Shown: positions 32,421 through 41,184 of the stretch, piece by piece
How positions within the stretch are numbered: the stretch's first letter is position 1
Layout of the letters: each line of letters starts with the position of its first letter
NCBI RefSeq assembly: GCF_001905545.1
Contig: NZ_LIPD01000004.1
Span: 1-64,000, forward strand
Direction of reading: 5' to 3'
From: Streptomyces sp. CB02056
GTDB taxonomy: Bacteria; Actinomycetota; Actinomycetes; Streptomycetales; Streptomycetaceae
Length of the DNA: 64,000 nucleotides
The notes under the pieces: model-generated
The model's database searches: none
Seen by the model: the letters and a program-made list of their open reading frames with translations, nothing else
What the model was told of the DNA's origin: nothing
Position numbers and translations under genes: made by a program

Positions 32421-32466
32421 GCGGCTGAGCGGAGCCGAACCGGCACCCGGAACCCGACAGCGGCAG

Positions 32467-32512
32467 CGGCCGGGGCCGGTGGACGTCACGGTGCGTCCAC
32501 CGGCCCCGGCCG
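32467..32512. terminator. Bidirectional terminator after tex
   Basis: A 19-bp perfect stem CGGCCGGGGCCGGTGGACG with its complement and an 8-base loop, between tex (ends 32420) and the convergent gene ending at 32523. Confidence 0.85.
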
Positions 32513-32522
32513 TCCGTGCGGG

Positions 32523-32954
32523 TCAGGCCAGGAGCTTGTCCTTGGCCTTCTGGTACTCCTCGTCGGAGATGGCGCCCTTCTCCTTCAGGGCCGCCAGTTT
32601 CGCCAGGTCGTCGACGTGGCTGCCGCCACCGCCTCCGCCGCCCGCCGGTGCCGTTCCGGCGGCGTCCCGGATGTAGGACTTGAACGCGGCCTCGGACCGC
32701 TCCGCCTGTTCGACGTCCCGCTTGCCCATCGACTGCCCGCGGGCGATCAGGTAGGCGAGGACGCCGATCAGCGGCAGGATGATCACCAGGACCAGCCAGC
32801 CGGCCTTGGCCCAGCCGCCGAGGTCGTGGCTGCGGAAGATGTCCGTGATGATCTTGAACAGCAGGAAGAACCAGAGGATCCAGAGGAACAGCTCCAGCAT
32901 CGTCCAGAAGATGTGGAGTGCCGGGTAGTCCACGGCCAGCAGTTTGGTGTCCAT
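32523..32954 (-). CDS. PLDc_N/SHOCT-domain membrane protein
   Basis: A 143-residue protein with two transmembrane helices (MLELFLWILWFFLLFKIITDIF and AGWLVLVIILPLIGVLAYLIARG) in the PLD-nuclease N-terminal arrangement. A Gly-rich linker (residues about 102-112) leads to a C-terminal SHOCT motif (LAKLAALKEKGAISDEEYQKAKDKLL). Such proteins are common membrane helpers in actinobacteria; function unknown. Stop lies close to the terminator at 32467-32512. Confidence 0.88.
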   Translation of the reverse strand: MDTKLLAVDYPALHIFWTMLELFLWILWFFLLFKIITDIFRSHDLGGWAKAGWLVLVIILPLIGVLAYLIARGQSMGKRDVEQAERSEAAFKSYIRDAAGTAPAGGGGGGGSHVDDLAKLAALKEKGAISDEEYQKAKDKLLA

Positions 32955-33052
32955 GGCCGAGTCATATCACCGTAAAACGGACATGGCCTGCTGCTGTTCG
33001 GCTGTTCCGGTGGTCTTCCGTCCCAGTGGGAATATCCCGGCGGGGAGCGGTT

Positions 33053-33637
33053 TCAGCCCAGCCCGGCCCGTCGGCGCAGCTCCACCGCCAGCGCGACCAG
33101 CTCGCCCCACCAGGCGTCGTGCCCGGCCAGCAGCAGCCGCTGGGCCTCCGCGGGCGGCACCGGACGGACCTCGACCACCTGCTCGCCGTCCGCCGGGTTG
33201 GTCGGCGCGGAGTCCAGCGCGACCTCGCCCCAGCCCCACAGCCAGGCCTTCTCCGGGTGCGGCTGCCACGGCCGGTACGGCACCGGGTCCTCGGTGCGGC
33301 AGCGGTGCGCGCCCAGCCAGTGCGGCTCGCCGAGCATCCGGGCGCCGGCCTCCTCGCGCAGCTCCCGGGCCAGGCAGGCGACGATGCCCTCGTCCTGCTC
33401 CCGGGTGCCGCCGGGCAGGAACCAGTGGTCCCGGTCGTCCCGGCAGAGCACGACCTGACCGTCCGCGAAGCCGACCAGGTGGATGTTGGTGACCAGGGCG
33501 TCCGGCGGCGGCTCGGTGGAGAACTGCGCGTCGAAGCGGCCCCAGCTCCAGTACTGCGGCGCGTGCAACGCCGGGAACAGGGCGGCGAGTTCGGCTGATC
33601 TGGCAGAGGTGTCGGTGCGCTCCGTGGTATCGGTCAT
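33053..33637 (-). CDS. NUDIX hydrolase of the rppA operon
   Basis: A 194-residue NUDIX protein. The Nudix box GGTREQDEGIVACLARELREEAG (GX5EX7REUXEEXGU; about residues 78-100) is intact. The start codon overlaps the stop of the polyketide synthase gene in the form TGATG, so translation is coupled and the two share an operon. Relatives hydrolyse nucleoside diphosphate derivatives. A role in pigment biosynthesis is unproven; it may be an accessory passenger. Confidence 0.9.
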   Translation of the reverse strand: MTDTTERTDTSARSAELAALFPALHAPQYWSWGRFDAQFSTEPPPDALVTNIHLVGFADGQVVLCRDDRDHWFLPGGTREQDEGIVACLARELREEAGARMLGEPHWLGAHRCRTEDPVPYRPWQPHPEKAWLWGWGEVALDSAPTNPADGEQVVEVRPVPPAEAQRLLLAGHDAWWGELVALAVELRRRAGLG

Positions 33638-34794
33638 CAGGAGATCGTAGTGCCGGTCGGGAAACGGCGGGGGACGGTCGGATGGACGAGCGCGATGTCG
33701 GAGGTGGAGATGGCGCGCGGCCGGCGCGGACGCGCCCCTTCGGCCGGTGCGCCGACCCAACTGCCCAGTGAGATCTCGGCGGTGATGCCCGGTCCGAAGC
33801 CCGCGATCAGCCCGGTGGTGCCCTCGGGCACGCCGCCGTCGGCGAACAGCCGGGCCAGGGCGTCGAAGACGACGGCGCTGGCGATGTTGCCGCGCTCGGT
33901 GAGCGTCGCCCGGCTGTAGCGGAAGGTGGCCGGCTCCAGGTTGAGGAAGCGGCACAGGTCGTCCAGGATGCGCGGGCCGCCCGCGTGCACGATGTAGAAG
34001 CCGAGCCCGGAGACGTCCCATCCGTGCTCCCCGGCCAGGCCGCGCAGCGCGGGCGCGAGCAGCTCCATGGTGCCGGGCACCCGCCGGTCCAGCTGGAAGT
34101 GGAAGCCGGTGTCCTTCACCCCGTACGAGATCCAGTCCTCGGTGTGCGGGACGAGGTGCGAGCCGTTGCGCTCGACCTGCACGCCGTGCCCGCCGTTCCC
34201 GCGCATCACCACGGCGGCGACCGCGTCGCCGAACAGTCCGTTGGAGAGCAGCGAGCCGACGTCGAGGTCGGTCGGCTGGTAGCAGAGCGAGCAGAACTCG
34301 CAGGCGACGATCAGCACGTTGGCGCCCGGGTAGGCGCGGCAGAAGTCGTGCGCCCGGTTGACGGCGGCGCCGCCGGCCGCGCAGCCGAGCTGGGCGATCG
34401 GCACCTGGCGGGTGTCGGAGCGGAAGCCCATGGTGTTGATCAGCCAGGCGGTCATCGACGGCATCATGAAGCCGGTGCAGGACACGTAGACGATCAGGTC
34501 GATGTCCCGGGCGGTCAACTCGCCGTGGGCGAGGGCGCGTTCGACCACCTCGGGGACGCGCCGCTTGGCCTCGCGCTCGTACACCTCGTTGCGGACGGTG
34601 AAGCCCGGGTGGGCGAGGGTCCGCTCGATCGGCTGGACCAGGTGCCGGGTGCGCACCCCGGTGTTCTCGATCAGCCGCAGCGCCAGGCCGAGTTGGGGGT
34701 GGCCGGCGTGCAGGGTGCGGGCCAGGGCGAGGGTCTCGTCGAGGGTGATGACGTGCTCGGGTACGGCGATGGCGGGGCGGCAGAGTGTTGCCAT
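33637..34794 (-). CDS. rppA: Type III polyketide synthase, tetrahydroxynaphthalene synthase
   Basis: A 385-residue chalcone synthase-fold enzyme that condenses five malonyl-CoA to 1,3,6,8-tetrahydroxynaphthalene. The catalytic triad is at the positions of the Streptomyces enzymes: Cys138 (QLGCAAGG), His270 (YIVHAGG) and Asn303 (ERGNIAS). Cys106 (VSCTGF), known to matter in RppA, is also present. The upstream CYP158-type P450 and downstream NUDIX complete an operon on the minus strand. The product oxidises to flaviolin, a brown pigment precursor. Family and residues strongly support this call. Confidence 0.95.
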   Translation of the reverse strand: MATLCRPAIAVPEHVITLDETLALARTLHAGHPQLGLALRLIENTGVRTRHLVQPIERTLAHPGFTVRNEVYEREAKRRVPEVVERALAHGELTARDIDLIVYVSCTGFMMPSMTAWLINTMGFRSDTRQVPIAQLGCAAGGAAVNRAHDFCRAYPGANVLIVACEFCSLCYQPTDLDVGSLLSNGLFGDAVAAVVMRGNGGHGVQVERNGSHLVPHTEDWISYGVKDTGFHFQLDRRVPGTMELLAPALRGLAGEHGWDVSGLGFYIVHAGGPRILDDLCRFLNLEPATFRYSRATLTERGNIASAVVFDALARLFADGGVPEGTTGLIAGFGPGITAEISLGSWVGAPAEGARPRRPRAISTSDIALVHPTVPRRFPTGTTIS

Positions 34795-34927
34795 GGGTAC
34801 GGGTCTCCCCTGGGGGCCTGGTGGCAGGCATGGTGGATGCGTGGAGCGGTGCGGACGCCGCGGCGGCCGGGGGCGGCGGGCGGCGGCGGGTGGTGGTGAC
34901 GGGTGGCGGCGGCAGGCGGGGAGTCGG
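34795..34927. other. GGC/GGT-rich spacer within the P450-rppA operon
   Basis: 133 bases of near-pure GGC/GGT triplet runs on the plus strand (ggcggcgggcggcggcggg). No gene. It may slow or structure the transcript between the two coding regions. Confidence 0.5.
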
Positions 34928-36148
34928 CTACCAGGCCACCGGCAGGGTGCGCGGGAAGCGCCAGATCGAGCCGGAGTTCCAGTCGAGTTCGGACGGCTCG
35001 ACGGCCAGCCGCAGGCCGGGGAAGCGGCGCAGCAGGGTGCCGATGGCGACCTGCAGCTCCATCAGGGCCAGGTGCGAGCCGAGGCAGCGGTGCTGGCCGT
35101 ACCCGAAGGTCATGTTGACGGGCCCGGCATCGCGGTCGAGGTCGAGTTCGTCGGGGCGCTCGTAGGCCGCCGGGTCCCGGTTGGCGGTCAGGTAGGAGAC
35201 GTGCACGGCCTCGCCGGCCCGGATCAGCACGCCGCCCAGCTCGACGTCCTCGGTGGCGACCCGGGCGATGCCGACGCCCTGGCGGAACGGGATGAAGCGC
35301 AGCAGCTCCTCCAGGGCGCGGGGCAGCGTCTCGGGCCGGGCGCGCAGTTTGGCGAGCTGCTCGGGGTGGGTGAGCAGGGTGTAGGCGAGGTTGCCGAGCT
35401 GGTAGGTGCTGGTGTCGTGGCCGGTGACCAGCAGGACCATCGCCATGACCGTCAGCTCGTCCGGGGCCAGCAGTTCGTCGCCGTCGCGGGCGGTGGCCAG
35501 GGCGCTGATCAGGTCCTCGCCGGGGTGGGCGCGGCGCTCGGCCGTCAGTCCGGTGAAGTAGTCGCGCAGCGCGCTCTTGGCGGCCTCCTGGCCGTCCCGG
35601 CTGCCGGGGCCCATCCGCATCATCGCCACGGCGTGGCCGCGCAGTTCGGCGCGGTCGGCGGCGGGGATGCCGAGCAGTTCGCAGATGGTGGTGAGGGGGA
35701 GGCGGCCGGCCAGGAAGTGCATCAGGTCGGCGGGGGCGCCGTGCTCTGTCATCTCGTCGAAGTAGCCGTCGACGGTCCGCTGGGTGGCCGGGCGCATCCG
35801 TTCGACCTGGCGGTTGGTGAAGCCCTGGGCGACGAGCCGGCGCAGCCGGTTGTGGGCGGGCGGGTCCATCAGGTTGATCGCCTCGGCCTGGGCGATCGGG
35901 GCGGGCGTCATCCGGGGCAGGTCGCGGCCGATGCCGGCGGCGCGGCTGAACCGGCGGTCGCTGGTGACCACCTTGACGTCCTCGTAGCGGGTGGCCAGCC
36001 AGGCCTCGCCCTCGCCGTGCGGCAGCCGGATCCTGGCGACCGGGGCCTCGGTGAGCAGTCGCTTCAGGAGGGGGTCGAACTCCAGGCCGTCGGTGTGGTG
36101 GAAGGGGCAGTCCCACACGGGGGCGGTGGTGGTCACGGGCCGGTCCAA
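34928..36148 (-). CDS. Cytochrome P450, CYP158-like (flaviolin coupling)
   Basis: A 406-residue soluble bacterial P450. Visible are the I-helix LLVTGHDTSTYQLGN (a variant of AGxDT), the ExxR of ALEELLRF (K helix) and the heme loop FGYGQHRCLGSHLAL with the Cys ligand at about residue 353. The gene precedes rppA in the same operon. In Streptomyces coelicolor the same pair (SCO1206/1207) makes and dimerises flaviolin. CYP158 membership is inferred from the pairing and general similarity; the closest CYP number should be checked. A promoter is probably in the AT-rich stretch upstream. Confidence 0.85.
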   Translation of the reverse strand: MDRPVTTTAPVWDCPFHHTDGLEFDPLLKRLLTEAPVARIRLPHGEGEAWLATRYEDVKVVTSDRRFSRAAGIGRDLPRMTPAPIAQAEAINLMDPPAHNRLRRLVAQGFTNRQVERMRPATQRTVDGYFDEMTEHGAPADLMHFLAGRLPLTTICELLGIPAADRAELRGHAVAMMRMGPGSRDGQEAAKSALRDYFTGLTAERRAHPGEDLISALATARDGDELLAPDELTVMAMVLLVTGHDTSTYQLGNLAYTLLTHPEQLAKLRARPETLPRALEELLRFIPFRQGVGIARVATEDVELGGVLIRAGEAVHVSYLTANRDPAAYERPDELDLDRDAGPVNMTFGYGQHRCLGSHLALMELQVAIGTLLRRFPGLRLAVEPSELDWNSGSIWRFPRTLPVAW

Positions 36149-36280
36149 GTGTTCTCGTCATGCCGGGGGGTGGCGCCCGAGGTGGTGGTCACGTTCGGGC
36201 GTGGACATGCAGATGGTGCCCCATGAACTGGCAAAAAGGAGAACGTGGTGAAGAGAGTTAACTCCAAGGAGTGAGATTGG

Positions 36281-36302
36281 GCTGATATTCATGCCAATCA
36301 GC
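36281..36302. promoter_or_regulatory. AT-rich dyad upstream of the P450-rppA operon
   Basis: GCTGAT (36281-36286) and ATCAGC (36297-36302) form a dyad inside an unusually AT-rich 150-base stretch (about 36200-36325). GATTGG/CCAATC flanks give a second, overlapping symmetry. It is 133-154 bases upstream of the P450 start at 36148 and could bind a regulator. Confidence 0.4.
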
Positions 36303-36325
36303 ATGAGATCAAGGGAAGTTGACGT

Positions 36326-37039
36326 TCAGTCGGCGCCGCCCGGCGCGACCAGCCCGGTCTCGTAGGCGAGCACCACCGCCTGCGCCCGGTCCCGCAGGTT
36401 CAGCTTCGCGAAGATCCGGGCCACGTGGGTCTTCACCGTCGACTCGCTGAGCGTCAGCTCGCGCGCCAGCTCGGTGTTGGACAGCCCGCGCCCGAGCAGC
36501 GCCAGCACCTCCGCCTCGCGCGGGGTGAGCGGCGCGAGGTCGCGGTGCAGCGCCGGGCCGTCGGCGCCCGGGGCCGGGCGCGGGGCGCCGGCCGCGAACC
36601 GCTCGACCAGGCGCCGGGTGATCGAGGGGGCGAGCAGCGCGTCCCCGGTGTCCACCAGCCGTACGGCGGCGGCGAGGTGGGCGGAGGTGACGTCCTTGAG
36701 CAGGAAGCCGCTGGCCCCGGCGGACAGCGCGGCGTAGACGTAGTGGTCCAGGTCGAAGGTGGTCAGCATGATCACCCGGCAGCCGGGCACCTGGGCCAGG
36801 ATGCGCCGGGCGGCCTCCAGGCCGTCCGTGCCGGGCATCCGGATGTCCAGCAGCGCCACGTCCGGGCGGTGCAGGACGACGGCGGCCACCGCCTCGGCGC
36901 CGTCCGAGGCCTCGGCGACCACGTCGATGCCGCGCGCGGTGAGGATCATCCGGAAGCCGGTGCGGACCAGCTCCTGGTCGTCGGCGATCACCACCCGGGG
37001 GCGGCGCTCCTGGTCCTGGGACACGTTCTCCTCCGTCAC
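36326..37039 (-). CDS. NarL/LuxR-family response regulator
   Basis: A 237-residue two-domain regulator. The receiver domain (VVIADDQELVRTGF at residues 15-28, Asp acceptor in ALLDIRMPG, Lys of LLKDVT) is followed by a LuxR HTH (LTPREAEVLALLGRGLSNTELARELTLSESTVKTHVARIFAKL). The GTG start at 37039 overlaps the kinase stop as GTGA, so the pair is coupled. It should bind near the divergent ABC operon at 38026. Ordinary full-length member. Confidence 0.93.
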   Translation of the reverse strand: MTEENVSQDQERRPRVVIADDQELVRTGFRMILTARGIDVVAEASDGAEAVAAVVLHRPDVALLDIRMPGTDGLEAARRILAQVPGCRVIMLTTFDLDHYVYAALSAGASGFLLKDVTSAHLAAAVRLVDTGDALLAPSITRRLVERFAAGAPRPAPGADGPALHRDLAPLTPREAEVLALLGRGLSNTELARELTLSESTVKTHVARIFAKLNLRDRAQAVVLAYETGLVAPGGAD

Positions 37040-37920
37040 GGCCGGTCCAGCGGGATGCGGGCGCGGACCCGGAAGCCGCCGCCGAGCCGGCGCCGGGCGT
37101 CCAGGTCCCCGCCGTACACCGCGACGCGCTCGCGCAGGCCGATCAGCCCGCGCCCGGCGCCGTCCGGCCTCGGCCCGTCCGGTGCGGACCGTCCCCCTGA
37201 CGCGGCGGCCGCCCCGGAGAGCACGCTCGGACCGCTGTTGAGCACCTCCACCCGCAGGTAGTGGTCCGCGTAGCGCACCGTCACCTCCGCCGTCACCCCG
37301 TCCCCGTGCTTGAGCGCATTGGTCAGCGCCTCCTGGATGATCCGGTACGCCGTCACGTCGATCCCGCCCGGCAGCGGCCTCGGCTCGCCCGAGACCCGCA
37401 CCTCGACCGGCAGCCCGGCGAAGGCGAACCGGTCGATCAGCGGGCTCAGCCGGCTCAGGCTGGGCTGCGGCGCGAAGCCGTCCGGCGCGGGCTCCTCGCT
37501 GCCGTCCGCGGCGGGGGCCAGCAGGCCGAGCAGGTGCCGCAGCTCGGTCATCGTGTCCCGCCCGGCCGCCTCGACCGCGGCCATCGCGGCCGCCGCCTCC
37601 GCGGGCATGGTGGCCAGCACCTCGCGCGCGGCCCCGGCCTGCACCACCATCAGGCTCACGTTGTGGCTCACGATGTCGTGCAACTCGGCGGCGATCCGGG
37701 ACCGTTCGGCCTCCACGGCGGTCCGGGCGGCGCTCTCCCGCTCCCGTTCCAGCAGCCAGCCGCGCTCGCCGATGGCCGCCCGGTGCAGCCGCCGCGCCCG
37801 GGCGAGCGCCACCGCCAGCCAGCCGGCCGCCGTGCCCGCCGCGGCGGCCGTCGCGACGGCCGCCCACTCCCACCCCGTTCCCCACACGGCGACAGCCTCC
37901 CAGGTCACCGCATGATCCAC
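37036..37920 (-). CDS. Sensor histidine kinase (HisKA_3/HATPase_c) without sensor domain
   Basis: A 294-residue kinase. The N-terminus has one or two short hydrophobic segments (WEWAAVATAAAAGTAAGWLAVALA) and no extracytoplasmic domain. A HisKA_3 domain follows (AELHDIVSHNVSLMVVQAGAA, phospho-His near residue 82), then the HATPase (IIQEALTNALKHGDG, GAGRGLIGLRERVAVYGG). The start is GTG at 37920. It is divergent from the ABC transporter at 38026, the arrangement of BceS-like kinases that sense through an ABC permease; here the permease lacks the large extracellular domain of BceB, so the analogy is loose. Confidence 0.88.
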   Translation of the reverse strand: MDHAVTWEAVAVWGTGWEWAAVATAAAAGTAAGWLAVALARARRLHRAAIGERGWLLERERESAARTAVEAERSRIAAELHDIVSHNVSLMVVQAGAAREVLATMPAEAAAAMAAVEAAGRDTMTELRHLLGLLAPAADGSEEPAPDGFAPQPSLSRLSPLIDRFAFAGLPVEVRVSGEPRPLPGGIDVTAYRIIQEALTNALKHGDGVTAEVTVRYADHYLRVEVLNSGPSVLSGAAAASGGRSAPDGPRPDGAGRGLIGLRERVAVYGGDLDARRRLGGGFRVRARIPLDRP

Positions 37921-38025
37921 ATCATCCGGGGGTGCCGCCCCCGTACATCCCGGGTACTACGGCCGCCGCGGTTACACCCGGGGTGGGACGTGCCGGCGGC
38001 GGCCCCGCGCCTACGGTCGTCCACC

Positions 38026-38751
38026 ATGAGCAACGACCACGACGGGACCTCCCGGCCGGACGACGCGCAGGTCGTCGTCGAGCTGTCCGGGGTGCACAAG
38101 GAGTTCGGCGACGCCAAGGCGCTCGACGGCGTCGACCTGCGGATCCGCGCCGGCGAGGCGGTCGCCGTGATGGGCCCCTCGGGGTGCGGCAAGTCCACCC
38201 TGCTGAACATGGTGGCCGGACTGGACCGGCCCACCGCCGGCACCGTCCGGGTGCAGGGCCAGGACCTCGGGCGGCTGAACGAGAACGGGCTGGCCCTGTT
38301 CCGCCGCCGGCACGTCGGCATGATCTTCCAGTTCTTCAACCTGATCGACGACCTCCCGGCCCTCGACAACGTCGCCCTGGCCGCCCAGCTGACCGGCACC
38401 GGCGCCCGCCAGGCCCGCCGCCGGGCGCTGGAGCTGCTGGACGAACTCGGCGTCGCGCACCGCAAGGACGTCTACCCGGCCACGCTCAGCGGCGGCGAGC
38501 GCCAGCGCGTCGCGGTGGCCCGCGCCCTGATGAACCGCCCGGCCCTGCTGCTCGCCGACGAGCCCACCGGCGCCCTGGACAGCCGCTCCGGAGAGCAGGT
38601 GATGGACCTCCTGATCGACCTCAACCAGATCGGCCAGACCCTGCTGATCGTCACCCACGACCCCGCCCTGGCCACCCGCTGCGCCAGCCGGCTGGTCGAG
38701 GTCGCGGACGGCCGGGTGGCCGGCGACCGGATGCTGGAGGCGTCCGCATGA
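38026..38751 (+). CDS. ABC transporter ATP-binding protein, MacB/LolD type
   Basis: A 241-residue ATPase. Walker A is MGPSGCGKST (about residue 50), the signature is LSGGERQRVAVARAL, and Walker B with D-loop is LLLADEPTGALDSRSG. The H-loop is VTHDPALA. The stop overlaps the next start as ATGA (38748-38751). It pairs with the large FtsX-like permease to form a MacB-type complex that exports or extracts substrates. The divergent two-component system may control it. Confidence 0.94.
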   Translation: MSNDHDGTSRPDDAQVVVELSGVHKEFGDAKALDGVDLRIRAGEAVAVMGPSGCGKSTLLNMVAGLDRPTAGTVRVQGQDLGRLNENGLALFRRRHVGMIFQFFNLIDDLPALDNVALAAQLTGTGARQARRRALELLDELGVAHRKDVYPATLSGGERQRVAVARALMNRPALLLADEPTGALDSRSGEQVMDLLIDLNQIGQTLLIVTHDPALATRCASRLVEVADGRVAGDRMLEASA

Positions 38752-41057
38752 CCGGCGCCGTCTGGCGTGCCTCCCGGGCGGCCGTGAAGCGCCGCCGGGT
38801 GCAGACCATCGTGATCGGCCTGGTCGTCTTCTGCTCCACCACGACCGTGCTGCTCGCCCTCGCGGTGATCAGCGCCGCCCGGGCCCCCTTCGACGACGCC
38901 TTCTCCCAGCAGCGCGGCGCCCACGTCGTCGCGACCTTCGACCCGGCCGGGGCCACGCCGGAACAACTGGCCGCCACCGCCCACCGGCCCGGCGTCGAGG
39001 CCGCCGCCGGGCCGTTCGACCAGGCCGTGGTGGAGATCCCCACCGACTGGGTCGGCAGCCCGCCCGGAGCGCTCACCCTGGTCGGCCGCTCCGACCCGGC
39101 CGGCCCGGTGGACCGGGTGCAACTGCTGGGCGGCCGCTGGGCGAGCAAGCCCGGCGAGGTCGTCATCAACGAGCCGTTCGGCGGCTACTCGCCCGCCAAC
39201 CTGGACTACCCGCTGCCCCTCAGCGGCGGCCGGACGCTGACCATCGTCGGCTACGCCACCAGCATGAGCCAGAGCGCGGGCGGCTGGGTCACCCCCGAAC
39301 AGGCCGCCGACCTGCACCCCAGCGCCCGGCAGATGCTCTACCGGTTCTCCGACGCCTCCGACGAACAGCGGCTCACCTCCGCCCTGGCCACCGCCACCGA
39401 GGGCCTGCCGAAGGACGCGCTCACCAACGTCCAGTCCTACCTGGTGCTCAAGGACGCCTTCTCCGCGGGCGCCGACGCCTACCTGCCGCTGATGACGGTC
39501 TTCGGCGTGCTCGGCCTGGTCGTCGCGGCGCTGATCGTCGGCAACGTGGTGAGCGGCGCGGTCGTCTCCGGCTACCGGCACATCGGCGTGCTGAAGGCGA
39601 TCGGCTTCACCCCGCGCCAGGTGGTCACCGTCTACCTGACCATGGTCTCGGTACCCGCCGTCGCCGGCACCGTCCTCGGCACCGCGGCCGGCTGGGTGGC
39701 GGCCCACCCGATCCTCCAGTCCGCCTTCTCCGGGATCACCACCGGCACCGCCGTGATCGAACCGGCCGGCTGGCTGCCCGCCGCCACCCTGGTCAGCGTC
39801 CCGCTGCTGGTGGTCCTCGCCGCCCTCCTCCCCGCCTCGCGCGCCCACCGGCTGTCCGCCGCCCAGGCCATCTCGGCCGGCAGCGCACCGCGCGCCGGGC
39901 GCGGACTGAAGGTCCAGCGCCTGCTGAGCGGCACCCGCCTGCCGCGCGCCGTCAGCCTCGGTCTCGGCCAGCCCTTCGCCCGCCCCGGCCGCACCGCGCT
40001 CACCATGTCGGCGATCGTGCTCGGCGTGCTCACCGTGACCGTGACGTCGGGACTGGGCACCACCCTGACCAGGCTGGTGGGCCACAACGACGGCCACACC
40101 CACGTCAGGGTGCAGACCGCCCACTTCGCGGGCAACAAGACCGAGCCCCGGCTCACTCCCGCCCAGACCGAGACGATGCTGCGGACCACACCCGGCGCCG
40201 ACCAGGTCCACGTCCGCGGGCTGGTCAAGGTCGGGCTGGTCGGCTTCACCCAGCCGGTCTTCGCCGACTTCCTCAGCGGCGACGGGATCACGGAGCAGCT
40301 GCAGCGCGAGGTGGTCAGGGGCCGCGCGGCGACCGGGCCGAACGAGATCGAGGCCGGGCCCTCCTTCCTCCGGGAGCACGGACTCAGGCTCGGCGACCGG
40401 CTCACCCTCGACCTCGACGGCCGCCGGCTGACCGTCACCGTCGTCGGCGAGGTGGTCCAGGGCAACGCCCGGGCCTTCACGTCCAACGACCTCACCCGGG
40501 CCGCGCTCACCGACGACCCGCACGCGGTCGAGTACGACATCAGCCTCGCCGAGGGCGCCGACGCCCAGGCGTACCAGCGGGCCGTGACGGCCGCCGACCC
40601 GAGCCTCTCGGCCCAGGTGTTCGCGCCCGACCCGTCCGGCCCGATCGTCGCGGTGATCAGCTTCGCCACGATCTTCACCGTCCTGCTGTCGGTGGTCGCC
40701 GCGCTGGGCGTCTTCAACACCCTGCTGCTCACCATCCGCGAGCGCCGCCGGGACCTCGGCATGCTCAAGTCGATCGGCATGACACCCCGCCAGGTGGTGA
40801 CGATGACGATCACCTCGGTGGCCTGGCAGGGCGTGGTCAGTGCGCTCATCGGCGTCCCGGCCGGCATCCTGGCGCACCGGCTGCTCATCGAGAACGTCGG
40901 GAGCATCCTCTTCCCGGAGTGGACGATGGACGTCTGGAGCGCCCCGCTGCTCACCGGCGTCGGCGTCGCGGGCGTCGCCATCGCCGTCCTCGGCGCGCTC
41001 GTCCCGGCCCGTTCGGCCGCCCGGCTGCCGATCGCCGAGGTACTGCACAACGAGTGA
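38748..41057 (+). CDS. FtsX/MacB-like ABC permease
   Basis: A 769-residue permease with two FtsX-domain blocks. N-terminal TM ([22 protein letters not shown]) is followed by a soluble domain, three TMs (about 245-370; [38 protein letters not shown]), a second TM and soluble part, then the final three TMs ending in [20 protein letters not shown]. The twin ...[14 protein letters not shown] / ...[14 protein letters not shown] segments show the internal duplication typical of long actinobacterial members. Coupled with the ATPase gene by ATGA. Substrate unknown; antimicrobial peptide or lipid export are options. Confidence 0.92.
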   Translation: MTGAVWRASRAAVKRRRVQTIVIGLVVFCSTTTVLLALAVISAARAPFDDAFSQQRGAHVVATFDPAGATPEQLAATAHRPGVEAAAGPFDQAVVEIPTDWVGSPPGALTLVGRSDPAGPVDRVQLLGGRWASKPGEVVINEPFGGYSPANLDYPLPLSGGRTLTIVGYATSMSQSAGGWVTPEQAADLHPSARQMLYRFSDASDEQRLTSALATATEGLPKDALTNVQSYLVLKDAFSAGADAYLPLMTVFGVLGLVVAALIVGNVVSGAVVSGYRHIGVLKAIGFTPRQVVTVYLTMVSVPAVAGTVLGTAAGWVAAHPILQSAFSGITTGTAVIEPAGWLPAATLVSVPLLVVLAALLPASRAHRLSAAQAISAGSAPRAGRGLKVQRLLSGTRLPRAVSLGLGQPFARPGRTALTMSAIVLGVLTVTVTSGLGTTLTRLVGHNDGHTHVRVQTAHFAGNKTEPRLTPAQTETMLRTTPGADQVHVRGLVKVGLVGFTQPVFADFLSGDGITEQLQREVVRGRAATGPNEIEAGPSFLREHGLRLGDRLTLDLDGRRLTVTVVGEVVQGNARAFTSNDLTRAALTDDPHAVEYDISLAEGADAQAYQRAVTAADPSLSAQVFAPDPSGPIVAVISFATIFTVLLSVVAALGVFNTLLLTIRERRRDLGMLKSIGMTPRQVVTMTITSVAWQGVVSALIGVPAGILAHRLLIENVGSILFPEWTMDVWSAPLLTGVGVAGVAIAVLGALVPARSAARLPIAEVLHNE

Positions 41058-41073
41058 GTCCGGAGTGGGGGAC

Positions 41074-41098
41074 GGCCGGTCGGATCATCCGACCGGCC
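41074..41098. terminator. Terminator after the ABC permease
   Basis: GGCCGGTCGGAT, one C, and its perfect complement ATCCGACCGGCC, 17 bases after the stop at 41057. Confidence 0.8.
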
Positions 41099-41184
41099 CT
41101 CCGCCGTGCGCGGGTCCGCCGCGTTCCCGTCACGGAACTGACGCATGCTCAGTCCGTGCCGTGAGGACGCCTATCATCTGCGCC

